This document shows positions 16,860 to 25,389 of a stretch of DNA of 35,631 nucleotides, piece after piece. Below the pieces are notes generated by a model. It was given only the letters and a program-made list of their open reading frames with translations, did not search any database and was not told the origin of the DNA. Within the stretch, counting starts at the first letter, position 1, and every line of letters starts with the position of its first letter. A program made the position numbers and the translations under genes. This DNA is from Spirochaetia bacterium (GTDB taxonomy: Bacteria > Spirochaetota > Spirochaetia > Treponematales > Treponemataceae): positions 1-35,631 of the forward strand of contig JALELH010000041.1 of the NCBI GenBank assembly GCA_022768865.1. The letters run 5' to 3'.

Positions 16860-18083
16860 ATGAAGAAAATATTGACTTATGGTATTTTGCTTGCAACCAT
16901 GGCTTGCCTTGCTTTTTTAGGTGCAAAAAACCATCTTACTGCAAAAAAATTCAGCAAACTTAATCTTCCTGTTCTTCAGATTAATACGGAAAATCATAAG
17001 CTTATAAAAAGCAAAACAGAATACAGAAAGGCGGAATATAAACTTGGCGACTTCAGCGGCAAATGCAAAATCCGCGGACACGGCAACACAACCTGGGAAA
17101 CCCGTGAACTTGTAAAAAAGCCTTATCTGTTAAAATTAAATGAAGATGCTCCCCTATGCGGCATGCCTTCCGGTAAAAAATGGATTCTCCTTGCCAACGG
17201 TGCAGATAAAACCATGCTAAGAAACAGTTATGCAGAGCACCTTTATACTGACATCTGGAACAGAGGTCTATGGCACCCTGAAAGTCGCTTTGTAAACCTT
17301 GTCTTAAATGAAAAATACGTAGGCATGTATCAGCTTGTAGAAAAAATAGAAATGGAAGATGACAGGCTGGGCAAATACTGCGGTCCAGATTCATTTCTTG
17401 CATGCTCTAATTCACGCATGGACAAAGACTATAACTTCAGGACAAAAAGAGGATATGCCTTTTCTATCCGTTCACCCAAAAAAGACGAAACAATATACAA
17501 GGCATGGCATCACCAGATTCAGGCACTTGAAGACATAATTTTCAGTGGCCTTGATTTTACGGAAGACAAACTTGGAAAAATTATTGATCTGGATTCCTTT
17601 GTGGACTGGTTTTTAGTAAATGATTTTTCCCAGAACCACGATTCTAAATTCCAGGCTAGCTGCTTCATTTACTGGAATTCAAACAACCACAGGTTTTACA
17701 TGGGTCCGGCATGGGACTTTGACCTGGCCTTTGGAAACGTAAGCTGGCACAATGCAGAAAAAACATACGGCCATATTACCCTTTCAAGAGGCTGGTTCCA
17801 GAAACTCTGGGAAAATGAAAATTTCAAGAAAGCCGTAAAAAAACGGTACTTTGAAACACTGCCGCAATTGAAAGACTACAGGGAATGGATAAAAAATGAG
17901 TTTATGGAATACCAGAGTTCCCTGAAATTAAATTACAGGATATGGTGGTCTTTCGGCAAAAAGAAGTGGCCTCATGCTCCGGGCTGGTTAAAAAGAAGAA
18001 ACTATCAGGCAGAATTTGAATATTTAGTCAGATGGCTGGACCAACGCCTTGAATGGTATACGGCAGAAATGGAAAAGATTTAA
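16860..18083 (+). CDS. CotH-kinase family protein
   Basis: A 407-residue protein with an N-terminal hydrophobic signal or anchor (residues 4-21) and a CotH kinase domain (PF08757). Domain marks are IRGHGNTTW, KKPYLLKL, KKWILLANGADKTMLRNSYAEHL, YVGMYQLVEKIE, the catalytic-region NDFSQNHDS, and the metal-binding MGPAWDFDLAFGN. Bacillus CotH phosphorylates spore-coat proteins; many relatives are exported and have no known target. Here it would act outside the inner membrane. It is divergent from the VTC and DUF4956 genes, a family trio that recurs in other genomes. The Trp- and basic-rich C-terminal 60 residues (WWSFGKKKWPHAPGWLKRR) extend beyond the core. Confidence 0.88.
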   Translation: MKKILTYGILLATMACLAFLGAKNHLTAKKFSKLNLPVLQINTENHKLIKSKTEYRKAEYKLGDFSGKCKIRGHGNTTWETRELVKKPYLLKLNEDAPLCGMPSGKKWILLANGADKTMLRNSYAEHLYTDIWNRGLWHPESRFVNLVLNEKYVGMYQLVEKIEMEDDRLGKYCGPDSFLACSNSRMDKDYNFRTKRGYAFSIRSPKKDETIYKAWHHQIQALEDIIFSGLDFTEDKLGKIIDLDSFVDWFLVNDFSQNHDSKFQASCFIYWNSNNHRFYMGPAWDFDLAFGNVSWHNAEKTYGHITLSRGWFQKLWENENFKKAVKKRYFETLPQLKDYREWIKNEFMEYQSSLKLNYRIWWSFGKKKWPHAPGWLKRRNYQAEFEYLVRWLDQRLEWYTAEMEKI

Positions 18084-18116
18084 CGATGTTATAGTATAGA
18101 TTTACTGAATAAAAAG

Positions 18117-18125
18117 TGCTAAAAT
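18117..18125 (+). promoter_or_regulatory. Extended -10 promoter before ugd
   Basis: TGCTAAAAT matches an extended -10 (TAAAAT at 18120-18125), about 32 bases before the ugd ATG; the -35 is weak (TAGATT). It may drive the long plus-strand operon that starts with ugd. Confidence 0.45.
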
Positions 18126-18157
18126 GGCAGAACCTAACATTTTCAAGGACGTAAAAA

Positions 18158-19342
18158 ATGAAAATTGCAGTAGCAGGAACAGGTTATGTTGGTCTTTCCA
18201 ACGCCATTTTGCTTTCACAAAACAACACTGTAATGGCTGTAGATATTATTCAGTCTAAAGTAGACCTTATTAATAATAAAAAATCTCCTATCATAGACAA
18301 AGAAATTGAAGAATACCTTGCAGAAAAAAAACTTAACCTTACGGCAACAACAGATGCCGTTTCTGCATATACAGATGCAGACTTTGTTATAATTTCTACG
18401 CCTACAAACTACGATCCGGACAAGAACTTCTTTGACACATCAAGCATAGAAGCAGTTCTTGACATACTTAAAGGCATGAATTCAAAAGCTACGGTTGTAA
18501 TAAAATCTACAATTCCCGTAGGCTACACAGAAGGACTACAGAAACTTTACCCTGCACTGAACATTATTTTCAGTCCGGAATTTTTACGTGAAGGCCATGC
18601 CCTTTACGACAACCTTTACCCTAGCCGCATTGTTGTAAGCTATCCTAAAGAAAAGCCGGAACTTAAGGCAAAGGCAGAAGAATTTGCTTCCCTGTTAAAG
18701 GCAGGAGCCATAAAAAAAGAAGTTACGGTTCTTATACCTAACTGCACGGAAGCAGAGGCAATTAAACTTTTTGCAAACACATACCTTGCCCTGCGCGTTG
18801 CTTATTTTAATGAACTTGACACTTACGCAGAAAGCCGTGGCTTAAACACAAAATCAATTATAGAAGGCATTTCCCTGGATCCTAGAATCGGGGACTATTA
18901 CAACAACCCTTCTTTCGGTTACGGCGGTTACTGCCTGCCAAAAGATACAAAGCAGCTTAAGGCAAACTTTAAGGACGTTCCTGAAAACTTAATTTCTGCC
19001 ATTGTTGCTTCCAACAGCACAAGAAAGGACTTTATTGCAGACCAGATAATTTCTAAAAAGCCTAAGGTTGTCGGTGTTTACCGCCTTACAATGAAGGCCA
19101 ACAGCGACAACTTCCGCCAGAGTTCAATACAGGGAATCATGAAGCGCATTAAGGCAAAGGGTATTCCTGTCATAATCTATGAACCAACTTTTAACGGAAC
19201 AGATTTCTTTAATTCTGAAGTTACAAAGGATTTGGACGCATTCAAAAAAGAATGTGACGTAATCATTGCAAACCGCCTTAGTGCAGACATTGCAGACGTT
19301 AAAGACAAAGTTTACACAAGAGACTTATATTCAAGAGACTAA
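18158..19342 (+). CDS. ugd: UDP-glucose 6-dehydrogenase
   Basis: A 394-residue enzyme of the UDP-glucose/GDP-mannose dehydrogenase family. It shows the NAD-binding [42 protein letters not shown], the [22 protein letters not shown] block, and the catalytic Cys in [14 protein letters not shown]. It oxidises UDP-glucose to UDP-glucuronate in the cytoplasm with two NAD. The length and the FREG/SRIV pattern match the short bacterial Ugd group (390-400 residues). AAGGA lies eight bases before the ATG. It is the first gene of a long plus-strand run and supplies the substrate for the epimerase at 13294. Confidence 0.93.
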   Translation: MKIAVAGTGYVGLSNAILLSQNNTVMAVDIIQSKVDLINNKKSPIIDKEIEEYLAEKKLNLTATTDAVSAYTDADFVIISTPTNYDPDKNFFDTSSIEAVLDILKGMNSKATVVIKSTIPVGYTEGLQKLYPALNIIFSPEFLREGHALYDNLYPSRIVVSYPKEKPELKAKAEEFASLLKAGAIKKEVTVLIPNCTEAEAIKLFANTYLALRVAYFNELDTYAESRGLNTKSIIEGISLDPRIGDYYNNPSFGYGGYCLPKDTKQLKANFKDVPENLISAIVASNSTRKDFIADQIISKKPKVVGVYRLTMKANSDNFRQSSIQGIMKRIKAKGIPVIIYEPTFNGTDFFNSEVTKDLDAFKKECDVIIANRLSADIADVKDKVYTRDLYSRD

Positions 19343-19357
19343 ATAAAGGAAAATAAA

Positions 19358-20578
19358 ATGATTTTAAATTTTTTATACATTGACCCTGGCACGGGAAGCA
19401 TGCTCTTTTCTATTTTAATTGGAGCATTGGCTACAGTTTACTTTCTTGCAAGGGCATTGTGGCTTAAATTAAAATTCCTTTTTACAGGCAAAAAAGGCAC
19501 GGCAGACAATGTTGCCCATAAATATGTAATCTATAATGAAGACAAAAGATACTGGAACGTCTTTAAGCCTGTTTTAGATGCCTTTGAAAACCATCAGACA
19601 GAAGTTGCATACTTTACTTCTTACAAGGAAGACCCGGTCTTTAAGTGTAACTATAAATTTGTTTCACCTCAGTATATCGGGGAAGGAAATACTGCCTTTG
19701 CAAAACTTAATCTTCTTTCTGCAGATGTTTTAGTTGCAACTACTCCTGGACTTAATGTTTACCAGTGGAAGCGCAGCAAAAACGTAAAGCACTATGCACA
19801 CCTGGAACATTCTGTAGGTGATGCTACCATGTACAGGATGTTCGGTCTTGACTATTTTGACAGTGTTCTTGTTACGGGTATGTACAAGGAAGCAGACGTG
19901 CGCTATCTGGAAGAACACAGAAACATAAGTAAAAAGGAAATTGTTTCTGTAGGCTGCACTTATCTTGACGTTTACAAGGAAAGAATAGAAAAAATTCCTG
20001 CAGAAGAAAACCATAAATTTACAGTACTGCTTTCTCCAAGCTGGGGACCAAGCGCCATACTTTCCCGCTATGGTGAAAAACTTCTTGATCCTCTGCTTGC
20101 CACAGGCTGGAACGTTATTGTACGTCCGCACCCGCAGTCAAAAATAAGCGAAAAAGAAATGCTTGACCGCCTTACTGCAAAATATTCGGACAAGACAAAC
20201 CTGATCTGGGATTACGAAAGCGACAACATTTATTCCATGAAAAAAGCAGACATTATGATTTCAGACTTCTCTGGTATTATTTACGACTATACATTCCTTT
20301 GCGACAAGCCTGTTATGTATGTAAACGGCGACATGGATTTAAGGATGTATGATGCTTGGTATGTGCCGGGCCAAAAGCCATGGCAGGTAAATGCAGTAAA
20401 GAAATTCGGCATTGAACTTAACGAAAGCCAGTTTGCCAATATAAAGGAAGTTATAGAAAATGCCAGTGACAGCAAGGAACTTGCAGATTTAAGGCATGCT
20501 GCAAAAAATGAAGCATGGGAACACATTGGCACTGCCGGAGAAAATGTTTACAAGTTTATGACAGAAAAAGGAAACTAG
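19358..20578 (+). CDS. CDP-glycerol glycerophosphotransferase-like protein (TagB/TagF family), copy 2
   Basis: A 406-residue paralog of the gene at 1751-3022. It has the same N-terminal LYIDPGTGSMLFS and hydrophobic helix, the same YQWKRSKNVK block, NVIVRPHPQSKIS, and ADIMISDFSGIIYDYTFLCDKPVMY with conserved active-site-region His and Asp residues. It would transfer a polyol-phosphate from a CDP-polyol at the cytoplasmic face. AAGGA lies seven bases before the ATG. It is followed three bases on by a YidC-sulfatase gene, so the same two partners are again paired, but in the opposite order to the copy-1 pair. The C-terminal third diverges from copy 1, which may mean a different acceptor. Confidence 0.9.
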   Translation: MILNFLYIDPGTGSMLFSILIGALATVYFLARALWLKLKFLFTGKKGTADNVAHKYVIYNEDKRYWNVFKPVLDAFENHQTEVAYFTSYKEDPVFKCNYKFVSPQYIGEGNTAFAKLNLLSADVLVATTPGLNVYQWKRSKNVKHYAHLEHSVGDATMYRMFGLDYFDSVLVTGMYKEADVRYLEEHRNISKKEIVSVGCTYLDVYKERIEKIPAEENHKFTVLLSPSWGPSAILSRYGEKLLDPLLATGWNVIVRPHPQSKISEKEMLDRLTAKYSDKTNLIWDYESDNIYSMKKADIMISDFSGIIYDYTFLCDKPVMYVNGDMDLRMYDAWYVPGQKPWQVNAVKKFGIELNESQFANIKEVIENASDSKELADLRHAAKNEAWEHIGTAGENVYKFMTEKGN

Positions 20579-20581
20579 TTT

Positions 20582-23251
20582 ATGAATTTTCTTTTTACAA
20601 TGATAATTACTCCAATAATTCAGATTCTTGAATTCTTTTATACACTGTTTTTTGAAATTACAGAAAATCAGGGAATAGCCGTTATAGGCCTGAGCTTTGT
20701 TGTTACCCTCTGCACTCTTCCACTTTATATGGTTGCAGAAAAATGGGAAGAAGCAGAACGCAATATACAGAAAGCAATGAAGCCTACAATAGACAATATT
20801 AAATCTGTGTTTAAAGGTGACGAACAGTACATGATTATTTCTACCTATTACAGGCAGAATCATTATCATCCATTAATGACATTGCGTTCAAGCTTCAGCC
20901 TTTTGATTCAGATACCGTTTTTTATTTCTGCATATACTTTTCTTTCCCACCTGGAATCCTTAAAGGGTGTGCCTTTTTTGTTTATTAAGGATTTTGGAAA
21001 CCCGGATGCAACTTTTTATATAGGCAGTTTTGCCGTTAACATCCTTCCAATACTGATGACCTTAATTAATGTTATCAGCGGAATTATTTATTCTAAAGGT
21101 CACGGCATTAGGGAAAAGATTCAGATTTTCGGCTGTGCATCAGTTTTCTTAATTCTTCTATATAATAGTCCTGCCGGCTTAGTTGTATACTGGACAATGA
21201 ACAATATTCTTTCCCTTGTAAAGAATATTTTCTATAAGTTAAAGAACCCTAAGAAAGTTTTGTATATTATCGTATGCTGTATTTCTGTTTTGCTTTTAGG
21301 CGCAACATTTACAGTATTACACGGTCTTGAAACTGAACATAAAGTATTTGTAATTATTTTTGCACTTATTCTTCCTGCAATGCCGTTTATTGCAAAACTC
21401 TGGAGCAGGTTTATAGATTTTATCTTTAACCCAAAAGAAAAGGTTTCATTTACTTCTTTTTTAATTCCTGCTTCTGTTTTACTTATTCTTACAGGGCTTT
21501 TTATTCCGTCAACCTTAATGGAAAGTGAGCCGGAACAGTATTGCTTTGTAGAAAAAGTAAATTCTCCTTTTGTATTTTTGAGATACACATTCTTTCAGGC
21601 TGCAGGTTTCTGCCTTTTGTGGCCGTCATGCTTTTTTAATTTATTTTCAGACAAAGTTAAAAAAAGCATGGTTCTTATTTTTTCAGTTCTTGCAGCCCTG
21701 GCTTTAATTAACTGCCTGTGCTTTTCTGAAGATTACGGTCCAATTTTGCCGGAACTTATTTTCATGACACCGCAGCGTTTTGAATCAACAATTGCTGCAC
21801 TTATATTAAATTTTTCTGCCATGATTGCAGGTGTTGCTGCTGTTGTAGTTTTGACTAAATATGCAAGGAAAATATTAAAGCCGGTTCTTGCCCTTACAAC
21901 CGCTGCCCTTTTTATAATCTGCATTAAAAACATCTGCTTTATTGGAAAGGAATATCACAAGATGACGCCGCCTGTTCCAAAAACAGAAATTGAAAAATCT
22001 TACCACCTATCTAAAACAGGTAAAAACGTAATTGTAATAATGCAGGACAGATTCTTCCTTCCTTATGCAGAAAAGATTTTAACAGATTATCCTGAATTTA
22101 AAGAAGCCTTAAGCGGCTTTACATTATACCGCAATACGGTTTCCTGCGGTCCGCGTACAATGATCGGAACACCTGGCATTTATGGCGGCTACGATTATAC
22201 ACCGTGGGAAATCATGCAGAGAAAAGATGAACCTTTGCAGAAAAAACATAACGAAGCACTTTTAACAATGCCGCGCCTTTTCCATGAAGCAGGTTTCTCT
22301 GTTACAGTTTCTGGCCTGCCATACGAAAATTATCTTGAATACCCTGTAACGGACATGTATAAGGATGATGGCTATGTTGTCCGTGCAGAAACAAGAGGCA
22401 TTTACAGCGATTTATGGTATAAGGAAAACAATGTTCAGAAAACAGAATATCTTGAACATGACATAAAAAGAAACTTTATATGGTTCAGCCTGTTTAAAAT
22501 TGTTCCGCCCTATTTGCGCCGTTTTATTTATCACAACGACTACTGGACGTCTTTCGATTATTACAACGACGGTCTTGCAAGGTTTATTGACAATTATTCA
22601 GAACTGGACTATCTGCCGCAGATGTTTGATACAGATTCAAAGGAAAATTCCTTTATAAGCATAGACAATGAAGTTGTTCATGAATCTATTCCTATTTCTT
22701 TAGACGGATTTAAGCCTGTTGAATACAATAAAGGCGACTTTGAAGGAATGAATGCAGTAAGTTATTCCCACTATTCAACCATGGTTGCAGTTTTCAGGCA
22801 ATATAAAAGATTTATAGAATACCTGAAGGCAAATGATGTCTACGACAATACAAGGATTATTATTGTTTCAGACCATGGGACAGGCATTCCATGCAAACAG
22901 CTTGTAAACAATATTCCTGGCCTTGATAAGAGCCAGGTTACTGCAACACTTATGGAAAAGGATTTTAATTCAACAGGTTCTGTTGTTTTTGACAATACCT
23001 TTATGTGCAATGCAGATACACCATATCTTGCAACAGAAGGCATTGTGGCGCCGGAAAAACAGATTAATCCTTTTACTAATAAACCGCTTAAAAAGGAAAA
23101 CAAAAACGACTGGATTAAAATTGATGTAGCAAGTTCCCAGTCAACAAGAATAAGGAACAAATCCGGCTGGAATGTTCAGGATGAAGAATGGTTTACAGTC
23201 CATGATGACATTTATGTAACAGAGAATTGGTCACCATTGTTTAAGGACTAG
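20582..23251 (+). CDS. YidC/Oxa1-like membrane domain fused to sulfatase/LtaS-like domain, copy 2
   Basis: An 889-residue paralog of the protein at 3019-5736. The YidC-like part covers residues 1-215 (LRSSFSLLIQIPFFISAY, FIKDFGNPD, ILPILMTLIN, NSPAGLVVYWTMNN). More helices fill 220-455 and the sulfatase-superfamily domain 480-885. Candidate active-site residues are D489 (MQDR), T526, H700 and D764-H765 (VSDHG). The YidC groove-Arg position is T42. A conserved VYDNTRIIIVSDHG block is shared by all three copies. The ATG follows AAGGA by about ten bases inside the end of the preceding gene, so translation of the pair is linked. It probably transfers a phospho-headgroup onto a glycan or polymer outside the inner membrane (inference). 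Confidence 0.88.
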   Translation: MNFLFTMIITPIIQILEFFYTLFFEITENQGIAVIGLSFVVTLCTLPLYMVAEKWEEAERNIQKAMKPTIDNIKSVFKGDEQYMIISTYYRQNHYHPLMTLRSSFSLLIQIPFFISAYTFLSHLESLKGVPFLFIKDFGNPDATFYIGSFAVNILPILMTLINVISGIIYSKGHGIREKIQIFGCASVFLILLYNSPAGLVVYWTMNNILSLVKNIFYKLKNPKKVLYIIVCCISVLLLGATFTVLHGLETEHKVFVIIFALILPAMPFIAKLWSRFIDFIFNPKEKVSFTSFLIPASVLLILTGLFIPSTLMESEPEQYCFVEKVNSPFVFLRYTFFQAAGFCLLWPSCFFNLFSDKVKKSMVLIFSVLAALALINCLCFSEDYGPILPELIFMTPQRFESTIAALILNFSAMIAGVAAVVVLTKYARKILKPVLALTTAALFIICIKNICFIGKEYHKMTPPVPKTEIEKSYHLSKTGKNVIVIMQDRFFLPYAEKILTDYPEFKEALSGFTLYRNTVSCGPRTMIGTPGIYGGYDYTPWEIMQRKDEPLQKKHNEALLTMPRLFHEAGFSVTVSGLPYENYLEYPVTDMYKDDGYVVRAETRGIYSDLWYKENNVQKTEYLEHDIKRNFIWFSLFKIVPPYLRRFIYHNDYWTSFDYYNDGLARFIDNYSELDYLPQMFDTDSKENSFISIDNEVVHESIPISLDGFKPVEYNKGDFEGMNAVSYSHYSTMVAVFRQYKRFIEYLKANDVYDNTRIIIVSDHGTGIPCKQLVNNIPGLDKSQVTATLMEKDFNSTGSVVFDNTFMCNADTPYLATEGIVAPEKQINPFTNKPLKKENKNDWIKIDVASSQSTRIRNKSGWNVQDEEWFTVHDDIYVTENWSPLFKD

Positions 23252-23266
23252 AAACTATTATATAAT
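23237..23266 (+). promoter_or_regulatory. Internal promoter before the cytidylyltransferase-aminotransferase gene
   Basis: TTGTTT (23237-23242, inside the end of the previous gene) and a perfect TATAAT (23261-23266) are spaced by 18 bases, with a leader of about 45 bases to the ATG at 23317. Confidence 0.55.
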
Positions 23267-23316
23267 GCAACTTGCTGTATTTAATACAGTTTTTATATTT
23301 GAAAGGAGGTTCTGCA

Positions 23317-25284
23317 ATGACAGAAAAGGAATTTGACCTGCTTTATGCAGTTCATAAAAACAACAGCATCAGCAATTTTGATATGGAGACAATATCTCAT
23401 TGCCAGGATGCGGGTCTATTAAAAGACGGAAAAGTAACAGACAAAGGATATGAAGCACTCAAGCCTTATAAGGTAGACAATGCTATCATCATGGCAGCAG
23501 GTCGTAGCCGTCGTTGCATGCCGCTTTCAAACTATCTGCCAAAAGGTCTTTTTGAAATAAAAGGCGACACCATGGTTGAACGCCAGATTAAACAGCTTAA
23601 AGACGTAGGCATTAATGAAATTATTCTTGTTGTAGGATACAAAAAAGAAAAGTATTACGAAATGGCTAAAAAATATCCTGGCCTTATCGTAATTGAAAAT
23701 ACTGAATGGGAAGAAAAAAACAATACTTCTTCCATTTATGCCGCAAAGGATTATTTAAAAAACACATACATCTGCTGCAGCGACAACTGGTTTGCACACA
23801 ATGTTTATAAAGAATATGTTTACGACTCTTACTATGCAGCAAAGTTCAGCGATGAATTCATAAACGAAGATTTTGCAAAGTCTTACGACGAAAACGGCTA
23901 CATTACAGAACTTAAGCGCGGCGGAGAAAACGGCTGGTATGTAATCGGTGAAGCATACTGGAACAGGGATTTTTCTGCTAAGTTTAAGGAACTCATGGTC
24001 AAAGAATATTATGATCCTGAAATGAAATACATGCTCTGGGATCATTTCTATGCAAAGCACATTGACCAGCTAAAAATGAAAATAATGCAGCGTCAGGAAG
24101 ATGACTGCAAGGAATTTGATACAACAGAAGAAATCATTGAATTTTATCCTGGATTTAAGGATTTTGTTGAACAGTTCATTGCAGAAGAAGAAATGGAAAA
24201 TCAGACAATCCGTCTTAACTATCTTTCTAACTATGCAGATACAAAATCATATTCAGTTGTTGCAACAGAACAGTTTACAGGCAGACTTCATGTAAACGAA
24301 AACCTCTTTAAACCAAGCCCAAAGTGTATGGAAGTTTTGCACAATGCAACTTACGAAGATGTAATGCTTTATGACCTTACACGTGAAGATGAGCTGGCAG
24401 TAGAAATTTCTAAAAAAGAAGAAATCGGAACAGAAAGTATTTTAATTCATTCAGGATCTTCAGACGTAATCAAGACAATCATGACTTTGGTTTTAAACAA
24501 GGGCGATACAGTTTTAATTTCTGCTCCTGCATGGAACTACTACAAGTCTGTTGTTGAACTTAGAATGGCAAAGGCTGCATACTACGACGTAAAAGCCGGA
24601 GACAAGACTTATGAATTTGATGTAGATGGTCTGCGCGAAAAGGCACGTACAATTACACCAAGAATCATAATCCTTACAACACCGCACAACCCTACAGGTG
24701 CATTCCTTAATCCTCGTGATCTTGAAACAATCATTAAGGAAAACCCAGCTTCCCTTGTCATTGTAGATGAAGCATACCTTGGTTTCAGTCCTAAAAAATA
24801 TGATGTAGTTCACCTGCTCCATACATATTCCAATGTTGTTTTCAGCCGCACATTCTCTAAGCTTTATGGCCTTGCAGGTGTGCGCGTTGGCTACGGTATC
24901 TGTAATCCTATGGCAAAACAGGTATTCCGTCTGGACGTAAACCCGTTCCGCGTAAACAACATCAGCCGCAAAATGGCCGTTGCTGCCTTAAAAGACCAGG
25001 CATATTACGAAAACCTTCTTAAAGATATTACTGCAAGCCGCAATTATTTTATAGAAGAAATGAACAAGCTTTCTGGCGTAAAGGCTTTTGAAAGCGATGC
25101 AAACTTTGTTTTCATTCACTTTAAGAATATTGATACACAGGCTTTGAAAGACTACCTTCAGAAAAACGGATACCTTGTGCGTCTGTGGACAGAGGGAAGC
25201 AACCTTGCCATGAGAGTTACTCTTGACAGAAAAGAAGTAATGGAAAAAGTTGTAGGCCTTATAAAAGAATTTTTAGGCAAATAA
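23317..25284 (+). CDS. LicC/PntC-like nucleotidyltransferase fused to HisC/CobD-like aminotransferase
   Basis: A 655-residue three-part protein. Residues 1-48 form a small winged-helix-like domain. Residues 53-285 are a cytidylyltransferase of the LicC/PntC type (IIMAAGRSRRCMPLSNYLPKGL, EIILVVGYKKEKYYE, NTSSIYAAKDYL). Residues 295-655 are a class I/II PLP enzyme with HSGSSDVIKTIM, TTPHNPTGAFL, VIVDEAYLGF and the PLP lysine K515 in SRTFSKLYGLAGVRVGY. GAAAGGAGG six bases upstream fixes the start at 23317; an ATG 15 codons earlier is less likely. Treponema denticola has a PntC fused to an aminoethylphosphonate transaminase, but this transaminase half is HisC/CobD-like. It may make a CDP-activated amino-alcohol or aminophosphonate headgroup. 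It lies between two YidC-sulfatase genes. Confidence 0.85.
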   Translation: MTEKEFDLLYAVHKNNSISNFDMETISHCQDAGLLKDGKVTDKGYEALKPYKVDNAIIMAAGRSRRCMPLSNYLPKGLFEIKGDTMVERQIKQLKDVGINEIILVVGYKKEKYYEMAKKYPGLIVIENTEWEEKNNTSSIYAAKDYLKNTYICCSDNWFAHNVYKEYVYDSYYAAKFSDEFINEDFAKSYDENGYITELKRGGENGWYVIGEAYWNRDFSAKFKELMVKEYYDPEMKYMLWDHFYAKHIDQLKMKIMQRQEDDCKEFDTTEEIIEFYPGFKDFVEQFIAEEEMENQTIRLNYLSNYADTKSYSVVATEQFTGRLHVNENLFKPSPKCMEVLHNATYEDVMLYDLTREDELAVEISKKEEIGTESILIHSGSSDVIKTIMTLVLNKGDTVLISAPAWNYYKSVVELRMAKAAYYDVKAGDKTYEFDVDGLREKARTITPRIIILTTPHNPTGAFLNPRDLETIIKENPASLVIVDEAYLGFSPKKYDVVHLLHTYSNVVFSRTFSKLYGLAGVRVGYGICNPMAKQVFRLDVNPFRVNNISRKMAVAALKDQAYYENLLKDITASRNYFIEEMNKLSGVKAFESDANFVFIHFKNIDTQALKDYLQKNGYLVRLWTEGSNLAMRVTLDRKEVMEKVVGLIKEFLGK

Positions 25285-25308
25285 ATTTTGAATCTAATTC
25301 AGTAAAGC

Positions 25309-25360
25309 AAAGGGGTGTTAAAAAGTAATTTATTCATAAACACTTTTTTAACATCCCTTT
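25309..25360 (+). terminator. Long hairpin between the fusion gene and YidC-sulfatase copy 3
   Basis: AAAGGGGTGTTAAAA-AGT (25309-25326) pairs with ACTTTTTTAACATCCCTTT (25342-25360) through about 18 base pairs with one G-T pair and one bulged base; the loop is AT-rich. No clean T run follows, so it could be a terminator, an attenuator or an mRNA-stabilising hairpin. It ends about 30 bases before the next ATG. Confidence 0.6.
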
Positions 25361-25389
25361 ATTTATGAAAACGCAGGAATTTTTTACAA

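Noticed and set aside
19730..20131. Open frame of about 130 codons on the minus strand inside the copy-2 TagF-like gene
   Set aside because: It lies wholly antisense to a well-supported gene, has no recognisable domain and no ribosome site; the same applies to the other long antisense frames at 6957-7331, 1850-2197 and 24514-24822.
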